Origin: Aquimarina sp. TRL1 | GTDB taxonomy: Bacteria > Bacteroidota > Bacteroidia > Flavobacteriales > Flavobacteriaceae | DNA length: 64,000 bases | Assembly (NCBI RefSeq): GCF_013365535.1 | Contig: NZ_CP053590.1 | Span: 2,842,501 to 2,906,500, forward strand | Direction: 5' to 3' | In this document: positions 29,453-38,401 of the stretch, piece by piece | Position numbering within the stretch: the first letter of the stretch is position 1 | Layout: each line of letters opens with the position of its first letter | Made by a program: the position numbers and the translations under genes | Notes under the pieces: generated by a model | What the model saw: only the letters and a program-made list of their open reading frames with translations | Told to the model about the DNA's origin: nothing | The model's database searches: none

Positions 29453-30194
29453 ATGGATCACGAAAAAGTTGGAAGAATAGTAAAAGAGGTTTTCGAAAAA
29501 GCAAAAAACGAATGTGTTTCACATTCAAAAAATGCATTGTCTAATCATGTGGCCGATGAAATAGAAGAAAAAAAGTATGGACGAATAAGCTATATGACGA
29601 TTAAGAGAGCCTTTGAAAGGTATTTATTTGAAGAAATAAATAGAGGGAAACCCTCTAAAGAAACAATCGATTTGTTTTGTAAATATCTCGGCTTTACAAA
29701 TTATAAAGACTTTATAGACGAGAAAGAAAAGAAAGTTTTAATTCGGAAGGATGATGCAGAGAGAGTTGAGGCAGGAGGAAAAGGTGAGGAGGGGTCTCGC
29801 TATTTTCCTCCTGTATATGTTTTGATACAGTTCATAGCTGTTATGGAAGGAATTCTTTTTTTTATTTTGTTGGTATGTTTTTTTTGTTTTCGGTCAGAAT
29901 ACCAATGCTGTACCAATCGAATCCGACCAGTGTACTCTGAATAAATTAAAAAATTGCGATGATTATATAGTGTTAGATAAAGTAGAGATAGGAACCGAAG
30001 ATACATATAGTACTTCTACCGATATTGATAAGGGGAAAATTCCTTTAGTCTGGTATGAAAAAGATAAAGATGGTACCCCCAGATTCTTTGTAGCACCTAC
30101 TATAAATGATTCTATAGACAGAGTTGTAGAAGAAATTAAACATTATATTTTAGAAGCATATAGAAGAGATAGTATTTTGTATAGAAAGAAATAA
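29453..30194 (+). pseudogene. Membrane protein with HTH-like N-terminus, frameshifted at a T8 tract
   Basis: As it stands, translation from 29453 stops at 29944 (163 residues). Residues 1-100 resemble an N-terminal module seen in many Bacteroidota proteins (ISYMTIKRAFERYLF, then KPSKETIDLFCKYLGFTNY), and a membrane helix lies at about 122-143. A second open stretch in the next frame runs to 30194 and reads naturally on from the helix (VFGQNTNAVPIESDQC). The switch falls in eight T residues at 29878-29885; with seven, the two parts join into a 246-residue N-in/C-out protein. It could be a broken gene, a phase-variable locus or a sequencing error. Function is not recognised. Confidence 0.7.
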
Positions 30195-30229
30195 GGAGTA
30201 TAACTAATAAGGCGATCGGCAGTATTTGG

Positions 30230-31714
30230 TTATTTTTCGTATTGAGCCATTATTTCTTTTACAAGCATTGCCGTTCTTTTATTCTTTTGTTTTGCTAATA
30301 ACCTTTTAGGAGGGGCAACCCTAAGATCACAATCGGATAAGGAGCAAGATTCGCATGTAACCCCGACTTTTTCTTCCTTTATCTTAGCGTCATTCACAAA
30401 ATTAATTTTGTTTTCCAAAGAAGGAGAGATTAAAAAACCAATCCCAATGCTACGGTAAAATTCATTTTTGAATGGGTCTTTAGTGGCCGAAGTAAATACC
30501 AGATAACGTTGGTTCGTTTCTACATAATTAGAGATTTGAATGTCAAAAGAATACGTGAGGTCTTTTTGAGCAGTACGTTGCAGTGTTTTAATAGCCATCC
30601 ATTTTCTACAGTAATGCTCATTGGTTTCATTGGCATGAGGTTGTTGCTGATGTGTGATGTGCAACTCTTTTACCAGGTTAAATTTATTCGTTTTGGGATG
30701 ATGCGTGAAGCGAAGAAAAAATACATTTTGCATGGCAAAATCTTTAGGAAGAATGTTGGTCAGTCTTTGATAGAAAGATTCGGGAGATGCATTGTATAAC
30801 TTCATGATTTTGTGAAAAGCTCTTTCTGAGAAATGCTTCATTTCGAAAAGATCTTTGAGATTTTTTTTAAAATGGTCTCTGGGAATAATCAAAGCTCCGG
30901 CAAAATAAGATGCGTAAAAATTATGAAGTACTTCTTCAAATTTATCATACTTAATCCATGAAAATGTAAAAGGACGCTCTACTATTTTCATATATTGATA
31001 TCCAATTTCTTTGGCATATATAAAAGTTCGTTGTGCCTCATCTACCTCCTTTGATAATAATAAGGTTTTACTGGCGGGAACATATACAGACCGGAGATTA
31101 ATTAACTCTTCCTGTTTGGGGATTCCCTCTTTATTGATGGTGTATCCGTATTCCTCTATCAAAATTTCTTCTAATTCCGTAGAAGTTAGGTTTCCCTGAA
31201 GATCTATTTGATAAGAATTCGCAAACCGCAAGGCGTGTGCTTCCAGTTCTATAAAAAAGTTATTGTGTGCCTCCTGGTATGATCGGAGCGAGGCGAGAAA
31301 AAAACCTTCCCGGCTCATATTGTAATGTTGAGCAATTTCAAAAATAGTACTGATAAAAGCATTTACTTTAGAAGGAGCATTCGCGATGATGTCAATCAAA
31401 TCTCTTTGGTGAATTCCGAATAATTCTAATGGAATTTCATCCAGAATTCCCGATTGAAGAATATCCCCTATTGGAGCTAAATTTTTATCGAGTTTTAGAG
31501 ATACTAATTTGTCATATGGTACATCAAGCGTCTCTGATAACTTGATGATTTTGTCTGTTTTAGGATATTTTTTTCCCTTTTCAATTTCATTTAGGTACGA
31601 TTTTGATAAGCCACTTAATTTCGATAACCCAAAAAGAGATAGATCCTTTTCTGTTCGTATCTGCTTGATTTTCAATCCAAAAATAAGCCGTATGTATTCT
31701 TCTGCAATTGCCAT
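30230..31714 (-). CDS. XRE/ScfR-type regulator (RamB-like), likely controls glyoxylate genes
   Basis: The 494-residue protein has an XRE helix-turn-helix at about 12-70 (LSKLSGLSKSYLNEIEKGKK), a central IrrE/ImmA-like segment without an HExxH motif at about 190-290, and a C-terminal DUF2083-like domain with a cysteine cluster (CESCSLSDC, near residue 453). This layout matches short-chain fatty acyl-CoA-responsive regulators such as RamB and PrpC-operon regulators of Actinobacteria. It is divergent from aceB-aceA across 212 bp, and a 14-bp palindrome lies in its own promoter, so acetate- or acyl-CoA-linked control of the shunt is likely. The Cys cluster may bind a metal. Confidence 0.88.
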   Translation of the reverse strand: MAIAEEYIRLIFGLKIKQIRTEKDLSLFGLSKLSGLSKSYLNEIEKGKKYPKTDKIIKLSETLDVPYDKLVSLKLDKNLAPIGDILQSGILDEIPLELFGIHQRDLIDIIANAPSKVNAFISTIFEIAQHYNMSREGFFLASLRSYQEAHNNFFIELEAHALRFANSYQIDLQGNLTSTELEEILIEEYGYTINKEGIPKQEELINLRSVYVPASKTLLLSKEVDEAQRTFIYAKEIGYQYMKIVERPFTFSWIKYDKFEEVLHNFYASYFAGALIIPRDHFKKNLKDLFEMKHFSERAFHKIMKLYNASPESFYQRLTNILPKDFAMQNVFFLRFTHHPKTNKFNLVKELHITHQQQPHANETNEHYCRKWMAIKTLQRTAQKDLTYSFDIQISNYVETNQRYLVFTSATKDPFKNEFYRSIGIGFLISPSLENKINFVNDAKIKEEKVGVTCESCSLSDCDLRVAPPKRLLAKQKNKRTAMLVKEIMAQYEK

Positions 31715-31719
31715 AGAGG

Positions 31720-31751
31720 CAAAAATAATACTTTATGCGAATATTTTCAAA
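31720..31751 (-). promoter_or_regulatory. Bacteroidetes-type promoter of the ScfR regulator
   Basis: Minus-strand reading gives TTTG (31748-31751), a 20-bp spacer and TATTTTTG (31720-31727). This fits the TTTG / TAnnTTTG consensus and puts the -7 box 5 bp before the ATG at 31714, so the transcript would be leaderless or nearly so. Confidence 0.6.
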
Positions 31752-31769
31752 TAACAAAAAATCGCTTTT

Positions 31770-31783
31770 AGCGAACGTTCGCT
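31770..31783. promoter_or_regulatory. Palindromic operator candidate between the regulator and aceBA
   Basis: AGCGAACGTTCGCT is a perfect 14-bp palindrome, and TCGCTTTTAGCGA (31762-31774) overlaps it as a second inverted repeat. It lies just upstream of the regulator's -33 box and 144 bp from the aceB start, a good site for autoregulation and aceBA control. Confidence 0.6.
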
Positions 31784-31926
31784 TGTTTTGTAAAAAACTT
31801 TTTTTTAATATTGTTCTCAGATAATGAGACAATTATGAAATGAGCATGCTGAATGATTTGAAAAAAGTAGAATTATTAAGAGTGCGAATTCCATCTGAAC
31901 ATTGAATAAACAGTAAACACAAACAG

Positions 31927-33525
31927 ATGAAAACACAAACAAGCATTAGCCAAACCATTAGTTTCACAAAAGATGTTAGAAACTATTATCCAGAAATGTT
32001 AACAGATGAGGTGTTGGAATTTTTAGAAGCGCTACAGAACCGATTTAATGAAAGAAGGTTGCGACTGCTTACAAAAAGAGAAGAACAACAGCAGTTGTTT
32101 GATCGGGGAGTAACTCCAGCGTTTTTAGAAAACACAAAAGAAATCAGAGAAGGGAATTGGGTCGCAGGTGCTATTCCAAAGGATCTTCAGGATCGGCGTG
32201 TAGAAATTACTGGACCAGTGGATAGAAAAATGATTATTAATGCACTGAATTCAGGAGCAAAAACCTTTATGGCAGATTTTGAGGATAGTAATGCGCCTTC
32301 ATGGGATAATTGTTTACAAGGGCAAAAGAATTTGAAAGATGCAGTTAATAGAACTATTTCTTATTACAGTCCTAAGAATGAGCGAACATACGAACTCAAT
32401 AGAGAAATTGCAGTTTTAATAGTGAGAACCAGAGGACTTCATCTGAATGAAAAACATATGTTGATTCATGATAAAGAGGTGAGTGCCGCATTATTTGATT
32501 TTGGAATTTATTTGTTTCATAATCACCAGCGATTACAAGCTAATGGAACAGGAGCATATTATTATTTGCCAAAATTGGAGCATTATGAGGAAGCAATCTG
32601 GTGGAATGATGTGATCGATTTTTCAGAGACCTATTTAGGGATGAAAAAGGGTAGTGTAAAAGTTACGGTTCTCGTAGAAACCATCACCGCCAGTTTTCAA
32701 CTGGATGAGATTATCTATGCCTTAAAAGACCATATTGTAGGGCTGAACTGTGGTCGCTGGGACTATATTTTTAGCTACATCAAAAAAATGAGAAATCATA
32801 AAGACTTTATCGTTCCGGATAGAGACCAGGTAACAATGACAAGTCCGTTTATGAATGCTTACAGTACGTTAGTGATTCAGCGATGTCATAAGCGCAATAT
32901 TTTGGCAATAGGAGGAATGGCAGCCCAGATTCCTATAAAAGGAGATGAAGAAAGAAATGCAAAAGCTTTTGAAAAAGTTAGAATTGATAAAGAACGGGAG
33001 GTACTGAATGGACATGATGGAACATGGGTTGCTCATCCTGGGTTAGTAGCATTGGCAATGCAAGTGTTTAATGCCAATATGCCAGGACTAAATCAACTAG
33101 ATGTACACAGGAATGAAGTGACTATTACAGAAGAAGATCTGTTAGAAATTCCCAAAGGGACTATTACAGAAGAAGGTATTAGAAAAAATATAAATGTCGG
33201 AATTCATTATATAGCGACCTGGCTAGGAGGGAATGGAGCTGTGTCTATCTATAATCTGATGGAAGATGCCGCAACAGCAGAAATAAGCAGGACTCAGATA
33301 TGGCAATGGTTAAAAAATGAAGTGACGCTGGACGATGGGAGTATATTTAATAAACGCCGATTTAATACCCTTTTTGAGGATGAACTATTGATCATTAAAA
33401 AACAAGTAGGAGAACAATTGTTTATTAAAGAAAATTACCTCAATGCGATCTCTATTTTTAGGCGATTAGTCATAGCAAATGATTTTGAAGAGTTTTTGAC
33501 GACAAGAGCATACCAATATATATAA
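31927..33525 (+). CDS. aceB: Malate synthase A
   Basis: The 532-residue enzyme condenses glyoxylate with acetyl-CoA to malate in the glyoxylate shunt. The length is normal for malate synthase A. Visible family features include the GPVDRKMIINALNSG region, FMADFEDSNAPSWDN, and the signature around residues 267-285 (KDHIVGLNCGRWDYIFSY). The conserved DGTWVAHPGL segment follows at about 365. It is first in a two-gene operon with aceA (35-bp gap) and is divergent from a RamB-like regulator. Confidence 0.97.
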   Translation: MKTQTSISQTISFTKDVRNYYPEMLTDEVLEFLEALQNRFNERRLRLLTKREEQQQLFDRGVTPAFLENTKEIREGNWVAGAIPKDLQDRRVEITGPVDRKMIINALNSGAKTFMADFEDSNAPSWDNCLQGQKNLKDAVNRTISYYSPKNERTYELNREIAVLIVRTRGLHLNEKHMLIHDKEVSAALFDFGIYLFHNHQRLQANGTGAYYYLPKLEHYEEAIWWNDVIDFSETYLGMKKGSVKVTVLVETITASFQLDEIIYALKDHIVGLNCGRWDYIFSYIKKMRNHKDFIVPDRDQVTMTSPFMNAYSTLVIQRCHKRNILAIGGMAAQIPIKGDEERNAKAFEKVRIDKEREVLNGHDGTWVAHPGLVALAMQVFNANMPGLNQLDVHRNEVTITEEDLLEIPKGTITEEGIRKNINVGIHYIATWLGGNGAVSIYNLMEDAATAEISRTQIWQWLKNEVTLDDGSIFNKRRFNTLFEDELLIIKKQVGEQLFIKENYLNAISIFRRLVIANDFEEFLTTRAYQYI

Positions 33526-33560
33526 CAACACAAACAAATTAACTTAAAAATTACGGAATT

Positions 33561-34838
33561 ATGAACGCAAAACAAAAAGCAGAAGAATTGTTAATAGATT
33601 GGACAACAAACCCCAGATGGAGAGGGGTAGAGCGCCCTTATTCTCCAGAAAAAGTGGTGCAGCTTCAAGGATCGTATGCAATTGAATACAGCATTGCGAG
33701 ACAAGGAGCCGAAAAATTGTGGATGAAGCTAAAGACTCAGGATTTTGTAGCCGGGTTAGGAGCTTTGACAGGGAATCAGGCTGTGCAGGAGGTAGAAGCA
33801 GGATTAGAAGCGATTTATCTGAGCGGATGGCAAGTTGCTGCCGATGCAAATTTAGCAGGAGAAATGTACCCGGATCAATCTCTGTACCCCGCTAATAGTG
33901 TTCCGCAAGTGGTAAAAAGAATCAATAATGCACTGTTAAGAGCAGATCAAATTCAGGTAGTCAATCATGTGAAAAACAAGAAAGATTATTTAGTGCCAAT
34001 TGTAGCAGATGCTGAAGCTGGGTTTGGTGGAAATTTAAATGTGTTTGAACTGACGAAATCAATGATCGAATCAGGAGCAAGCGGGATTCACCTGGAAGAT
34101 CAATTAAGTTCTGCTAAAAAGTGTGGACACTTAGGAGGAAAGGTATTGGTTCCTACTCAAGAAGCAGTAAACAAACTAATAGCAGCTAGATTGGCTGCTG
34201 ATGTAATGGGGGTTCCTACCGTTATTATTGCCCGAACTGATGCCGATGCTGCTAATTTGTTAACCAGTGATATCGATGAAAGAGATCGAAAATTCGTAAC
34301 AGGAGAACGTACTGATGAAGGTTTTTTCTATGTAAAAAATGGAATAGAACAAGGAATTGACAGAGGACTTTCATACGCGCCATATGCAGATTTAATATGG
34401 ATGGAGACCAGTACTCCTGACCTGGAACAAGCAAGAAGATTTGCAACAGCAATACATGCAGAATATCCGGATAAGATGCTGGCGTATAATTGTTCTCCTT
34501 CATTTAATTGGGCAGCAAAACTTTCTGTAGAGGAAATGGAGGTATTCAGGGAAGAGCTGGCTTCGATGGGATATAAATTTCAGTTTATTACTCTGGCAGG
34601 TTTTCACGCATTAAATACCAGTATGTTTGAGTTGTCAAAAGCTTATAAAGAACGAGGTATGGCTGGGTATTCAGAATTACAGGAGCGAGAGTTCGCGTTA
34701 CAAAAAGAAGGCTTTAGAGCAGTAAAGCATCAAGCATTTGTAGGAACAGCTTATTTTGATGAGATACAACAGGTGGTTACTTCAGGAAAAACAGCAACAG
34801 CTGCAATGCATGGAAGTACGGAAGAAGAACAATTTTGA
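33561..34838 (+). CDS. aceA: Isocitrate lyase
   Basis: The 425-residue enzyme splits isocitrate into succinate and glyoxylate. The active-site signature [10 protein letters not shown] (near residue 190) holds the catalytic Cys and His. Other landmarks are the [20 protein letters not shown] stretch, [10 protein letters not shown] for metal binding, and YNCSPSFNW. The length is that of the short bacterial form. It is the second gene after aceB, with no terminator between, and supports growth on acetate or fatty acids. Confidence 0.97.
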   Translation: MNAKQKAEELLIDWTTNPRWRGVERPYSPEKVVQLQGSYAIEYSIARQGAEKLWMKLKTQDFVAGLGALTGNQAVQEVEAGLEAIYLSGWQVAADANLAGEMYPDQSLYPANSVPQVVKRINNALLRADQIQVVNHVKNKKDYLVPIVADAEAGFGGNLNVFELTKSMIESGASGIHLEDQLSSAKKCGHLGGKVLVPTQEAVNKLIAARLAADVMGVPTVIIARTDADAANLLTSDIDERDRKFVTGERTDEGFFYVKNGIEQGIDRGLSYAPYADLIWMETSTPDLEQARRFATAIHAEYPDKMLAYNCSPSFNWAAKLSVEEMEVFREELASMGYKFQFITLAGFHALNTSMFELSKAYKERGMAGYSELQEREFALQKEGFRAVKHQAFVGTAYFDEIQQVVTSGKTATAAMHGSTEEEQF

Positions 34839-35027
34839 ATCATTTGCGCCAAAAATTGTGAGAATACCTCATATTGCTAAACCTGATAGTTATTGACTAA
34901 AAAGGAAATATGTAATATGGGGTGTTTTTGTTCTTTTTTCAATAATAAATGGAATTTAATAAGTTGATGATACTGTGTTTTTGCAATAAAAATGCTACAT
35001 TAAGGGGGGAATTAATAAAACATTTAT

Positions 35028-35888
35028 TTGGAATACGGACTGCTATACCTGTTTTTGTATCAAGAACATGAGGGACCGAAAATCAATCCGATTTTTGGAG
35101 GGGTTGCTGTATTTATAATTTTTTCGATCTGCGTATATTATGTGCTCCGCTATTTGGAAACTATTTATGTGAAGTTTTATAAAAGGCCTTACTTTATTCA
35201 CTGGTATTTTCGAATGAGAAAACTGCCTGATGCTATGAGGCGCTTTTTAGAAGAAAATACATTTTATAAACAATTGAATAAGCGCAAAAAACAATACTTC
35301 GAGCATAGAGTAGCTTGTTTTTTAGATACAACGGATTTCGTAGGAAGAGAAGAAATGAAGGTTACGGATGAAATGAAAATGAAAATTTCGATGATTGTTA
35401 TTCAATTAACCTTCGGAATGAGGAAATATCTGATAGAGTATCTAACGACTATTATTTTGTACCCCAGTACTTTTTTTTCTGTACTCAATCAGCGAGAGCA
35501 TAAAGGTGAGTTTAATCCCAGATCTAAAGCATTAGTACTTTCCTGGGAGCATTTTCAGAATAAAAATCAGAAAACTTTGGATAGTAATTTAGGGATTCAC
35601 GAGGTAGCACATGCAATTCATTATACGGCTATAAAAAATACAGATATCAGTGCAGAGATTTTTTATGATACTTTTCTAGAGTTGGAGCAATACTTAAATT
35701 CTCCGGAAATGAAAGAGAAAGTTTTAAAGGCGAATATCCTTAGAGCCTATGCTTTTACTGATAAATATGAATTTGTCGCAGTACTAATTGAGGTTTTTAT
35801 GCTTTCGCCAATGAAGTTAAAGACACATCTTCCCAAGGTATATGATTATGTGAGTCAGATGCTTAATTTTAGATATTTTGATGAGTAA
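35028..35888 (+). CDS. Zinc-dependent peptidase, MtfA-like (M90)
   Basis: The 286-residue product has an N-terminal membrane helix at about 18-42 (PIFGGVAVFIIFSICVYYVL) and the zincin motif HEVAH (near residue 195, in NLGIHEVAHAIHY). A downstream Glu within YEFVAVLIEVF is a candidate third ligand. MtfA peptidases were first described as binding the glucose regulator Mlc in enterobacteria; the role here is unknown. In this frame no ATG precedes residue ~60, so I use the TTG at 35028, which keeps the membrane helix. It is separated from aceA by 189 bp and probably has its own promoter. Confidence 0.8.
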   Translation: MEYGLLYLFLYQEHEGPKINPIFGGVAVFIIFSICVYYVLRYLETIYVKFYKRPYFIHWYFRMRKLPDAMRRFLEENTFYKQLNKRKKQYFEHRVACFLDTTDFVGREEMKVTDEMKMKISMIVIQLTFGMRKYLIEYLTTIILYPSTFFSVLNQREHKGEFNPRSKALVLSWEHFQNKNQKTLDSNLGIHEVAHAIHYTAIKNTDISAEIFYDTFLELEQYLNSPEMKEKVLKANILRAYAFTDKYEFVAVLIEVFMLSPMKLKTHLPKVYDYVSQMLNFRYFDE

Positions 35889-36050
35889 GTTTAGGGTTTT
35901 TGAAGCTTCGATATATGTTGATTTACGCAGGTTGATATCTTGTTACGTAACTTCTTGTGTATGATGACTTCCTTTAAATAAATTAATGTACTGTTATCAT
36001 AGTATTAGTAGTAGACGATGCTGTTTTTAGTCATAATATTATGCGCTAAA

Positions 36051-36076
36051 AAAAGCGAGTTTTAAAACTCGCTTTT
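36051..36076. terminator. Palindromic terminator downstream of rpe
   Basis: AAAAGCGAGTTTT joined to its complement makes a 26-bp perfect palindrome flanked by A and T runs. It lies 24 bp past the rpe stop and could also stop transcripts from the MtfA-like gene. Confidence 0.85.
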
Positions 36077-36099
36077 CTCATATTTATAAACTATGTTTT

Positions 36100-36762
36100 T
36101 TAAGAATTGGCAACGGCTTTTAGTTCTTTTATAGTTTGTATTTGATCTTCACTTTTAAAGACAAAGCTTCCTGCTACTAATACATCAGCTCCGGCATCTG
36201 CAAGTTGCTTAGCATTTTTACTGGTAACTCCTCCATCAATTTCAATTAAAGTAGTTGCTTTTTTTCGGGTAATTAACTCTTTTAACTGAACTACTTTGTT
36301 GTAAGTATTTTCAATAAATGATTGTCCTCCAAAACCAGGATTTACACTCATTATGCATACCAGGTCGATTTCAGTAATAACATCTTCTAATAACGATATA
36401 TTAGTATGTGGATTTAAGGCTACTCCGGCTTTCATGCCTTCTGCTTTGATAGCTTGTAATGTTCGGTGCAAATGTGTACAAGCTTCGTAGTGTACAGTGA
36501 GTATATTGCTTCCTAAATCCGCAAATGTTTTGATGTACCTGTCAGGGTCCACGATCATAAGGTGAACATCGATTGTTTTAGATGCATGTTTTGCTATATC
36601 TCTAAGTACAGGCATCCCAAAAGAAATATTCGGGACAAATACACCGTCCATAATATCAATGTGAAACCAATCTGCCTCACTTTTATTGATCATTTCGACA
36701 TCTCTTTGAAGATTAGCAAAGTCAGCAGCTAATACAGAAGGAGCAATTAATTTTGAACTCAT
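36100..36762 (-). CDS. rpe: Ribulose-phosphate 3-epimerase
   Basis: The 220-residue TIM-barrel enzyme interconverts ribulose 5-phosphate and xylulose 5-phosphate in the pentose phosphate pathway. Visible motifs are APSVLAADFANL at the N-terminus, WFHIDIMDGVFVPN, DVHLMI, the VNPGFGGQSF signature (about residues 140-149) and DGGV with a phosphate-binding AGSFVF near the end. I use the ATG at 36762 because the family starts there; the in-frame extension to 36924 is Phe-rich, overlaps the promoter and is not conserved. A promoter lies 21 bp upstream. Confidence 0.96.
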   Translation of the reverse strand: MSSKLIAPSVLAADFANLQRDVEMINKSEADWFHIDIMDGVFVPNISFGMPVLRDIAKHASKTIDVHLMIVDPDRYIKTFADLGSNILTVHYEACTHLHRTLQAIKAEGMKAGVALNPHTNISLLEDVITEIDLVCIMSVNPGFGGQSFIENTYNKVVQLKELITRKKATTLIEIDGGVTSKNAKQLADAGADVLVAGSFVFKSEDQIQTIKELKAVANS

Positions 36763-36782
36763 AAAAATTGTGTTGTTTTCGG

Positions 36783-36812
36783 CAAAAATACTATTTGATT
36801 TGAAAACACAAA
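36783..36812 (-). promoter_or_regulatory. Bacteroidetes-type promoter of rpe
   Basis: Minus-strand reading gives TTTG (36809-36812), an 18-bp spacer and TATTTTTG (36783-36790), 20 bp before the rpe ATG. Confidence 0.6.
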
Positions 36813-37008
36813 CAAGTTTTGATAGAACTTTTGTGTAAAATAAAAAGAAGAAACTCCTGAAAATCCATCTTTTGGACAAGGATAACGAAAAGCTGTATAC
36901 AGGAAATAACTTTAGGAGAATCAATATGAATCAAATACTTAGTAACTCTTATCTATAAATCCTCATTTAATAATTTATCGGTAACAAGATTGTGATACCG
37001 TTAAGGAA

Positions 37009-37131
37009 CTAACTATCCTCTGTCTTTTTGTTCCAATCATCAAGCTTTCCTCCTCCACAATAAATAAATGATCCAGTATACTTCACTTTCATCGTGTTTA
37101 CTTTTAAGATTCGTTGAAGCGTTTTCGACAT
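37009..37131 (-). CDS. Possible 40-residue protein downstream of rpoD
   Basis: The frame starts MSKTLQRILKVNTMKVKYTG and goes on to a Cys followed by three Gly and an acidic tail. A longer in-frame version would read through the rpoD terminator and is rejected. Support is modest: sensible amino acid composition, position after a terminator, and a weak hairpin just past its stop. I recognise no family; it may be non-coding. Confidence 0.35.
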   Translation of the reverse strand: MSKTLQRILKVNTMKVKYTGSFIYCGGGKLDDWNKKTEDS

Positions 37132-37216
37132 GATTTCTTTTTTGATTATTTGTTGAAACCATTTAGAATACAGGGGTTTACGAATAAATACACTTAGGCG
37201 TGATAAGTGTGTTATA

Positions 37217-37248
37217 TGAAAAAACCTCCGGGTAATCAATCCGGAGGT
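37217..37248 (-). terminator. Intrinsic terminator of rpoD
   Basis: On the minus strand the stem ACCTCCGG / CCGGAGGT with a 9-base loop is followed by TTTTTT, 63 bp past the rpoD stop. Confidence 0.92.
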
Positions 37249-37310
37249 CATTCATCAATCAAAAAACGAACAGTTATGTTATAAACTGTTTGTAACTGCA
37301 ATTTAGGAAT

Positions 37311-38174
37311 TTATCCTAAATATGTCTTTAATATTTTACTTCTAGACGTATGTTTTAGTCTTCTTATTGCTTTTTCTTTAATCTGGCGAACACGTTCTCT
37401 GGTTAGATCAAAGGTTTCTCCAATTTCTTCCAATGTCATAGGATGTTGATCTCCAAGACCGAAATATAATCGAATAACATCTGCTTCTCTAGGAGTTAAT
37501 GTTTCCAGAGCACGCTCTATTTCGGTACGAAGGGATTCGTGTAATAATTGTTTATCCGGATTTGGAGATTCTCCAGAGTTTAATACATCATATAGGTTAG
37601 AATCTTCTCCTTCTACCAGAGGAGCGTCCATACTTACGTGACGTCCTGAATTTTTCATTGATTCCTTAACGTCATTAATGGTCATGTCTAATTCTTTGGC
37701 AATTTCTTCAGCACTTGGAGGGCGTTCATGAGACTGCTCTAAGAAGGCATATGTTTTGTTTATTTTGTTGATAGAACCAATTTTGTTCAGTGGCAGACGT
37801 ACAATACGTGATTGCTCTGCAAGCGCCTGTAGTATAGATTGACGAATCCACCATACAGCATAAGAGATAAACTTAAAACCTCTGGTTTCATCAAATCTTT
37901 TAGCCGCTTTAATAAGTCCTAAGTTTCCTTCATTGATCAAATCCGGAAGTGTTAGACCCTGGTTTTGGTATTGTTTAGCAACAGAAACCACAAATCGCAA
38001 GTTAGCTTTCGTGAGTTTTTCAAGCGCTCTTTCATCTCCTGCCTTTATCCGTTGTGCTAATTCCACCTCTTCATCTGCTGTAATAAGATCTACTTTTCCT
38101 ATTTCTTGTAAATACTTATCTAGCGATGCGGTTTCACGATTGGTAACCTGCTTCGTAATTTTTAGTTGTCTCAT
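37311..38174 (-). CDS. rpoD: Primary RNA polymerase sigma factor (RpoD/SigA)
   Basis: The 287-residue housekeeping sigma factor directs RNA polymerase to TTTG/TAnnTTTG promoters. Region 1.2 is at about 15-50 ([17 protein letters not shown]), region 2 at about 55-125 ([31 protein letters not shown]), region 3 at about 130-205 and region 4 at about 220-285 ([32 protein letters not shown]). Region 1.1 is absent, which is normal in Bacteroidota. It is downstream of pnp but separated from it by 227 bp and the pnp terminator. Confidence 0.97.
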   Translation of the reverse strand: MRQLKITKQVTNRETASLDKYLQEIGKVDLITADEEVELAQRIKAGDERALEKLTKANLRFVVSVAKQYQNQGLTLPDLINEGNLGLIKAAKRFDETRGFKFISYAVWWIRQSILQALAEQSRIVRLPLNKIGSINKINKTYAFLEQSHERPPSAEEIAKELDMTINDVKESMKNSGRHVSMDAPLVEGEDSNLYDVLNSGESPNPDKQLLHESLRTEIERALETLTPREADVIRLYFGLGDQHPMTLEEIGETFDLTRERVRQIKEKAIRRLKHTSRSKILKTYLG

Positions 38175-38340
38175 CTATATGTCTCCTAGAAATTTAATTA
38201 TGAATATTTTAGGGCTATTCAATTATTATACGTAAGAAGAAGGATAAATGTTACAAAAAAATAATTTTTTTTTAATTTTAAATAGTTAAATATCTGATAA
38301 CTATTGTTTTTTATAGAGATTTCAAGGAATGTGCGAATAA

Positions 38341-38374
38341 AAAAAACACCTTTGTACTGATGTAAAAGGTGTTT
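38341..38374 (-). terminator. Intrinsic terminator of pnp
   Basis: A 10-bp stem (AAACACCTTT with its complement) and an 11-base loop are followed on the minus strand by a T run. It lies 28 bp past the pnp stop. Confidence 0.9.
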
Positions 38375-38401
38375 CTTTTGAATATAAATATTGAATAAAG
38401 A

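Larger units (their letters stand above)
36763..37310. other. rpe-rpoD intergenic region
   Basis: Apart from the rpe promoter, the rpoD terminator and a possible 40-residue gene (37009-37131), I see nothing coding. A CGGTA-N12-TACCG hairpin at 36979-37000 follows the small frame by 8 bp. Confidence 0.5.

Noticed and set aside
33559..33849. Minus-strand frame opposite aceA
   Set aside because: It is antisense to the highly conserved aceA start and its Leu-rich composition is typical of a shadow frame.
36763..36924. N-terminal extension of rpe
   Set aside because: It is Phe-rich, contains the promoter boxes and lies before the conserved family start at 36762.
37132..37251. 80-residue version of the small gene after rpoD
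   Set aside because: Its first codons are the rpoD terminator stem and tail.
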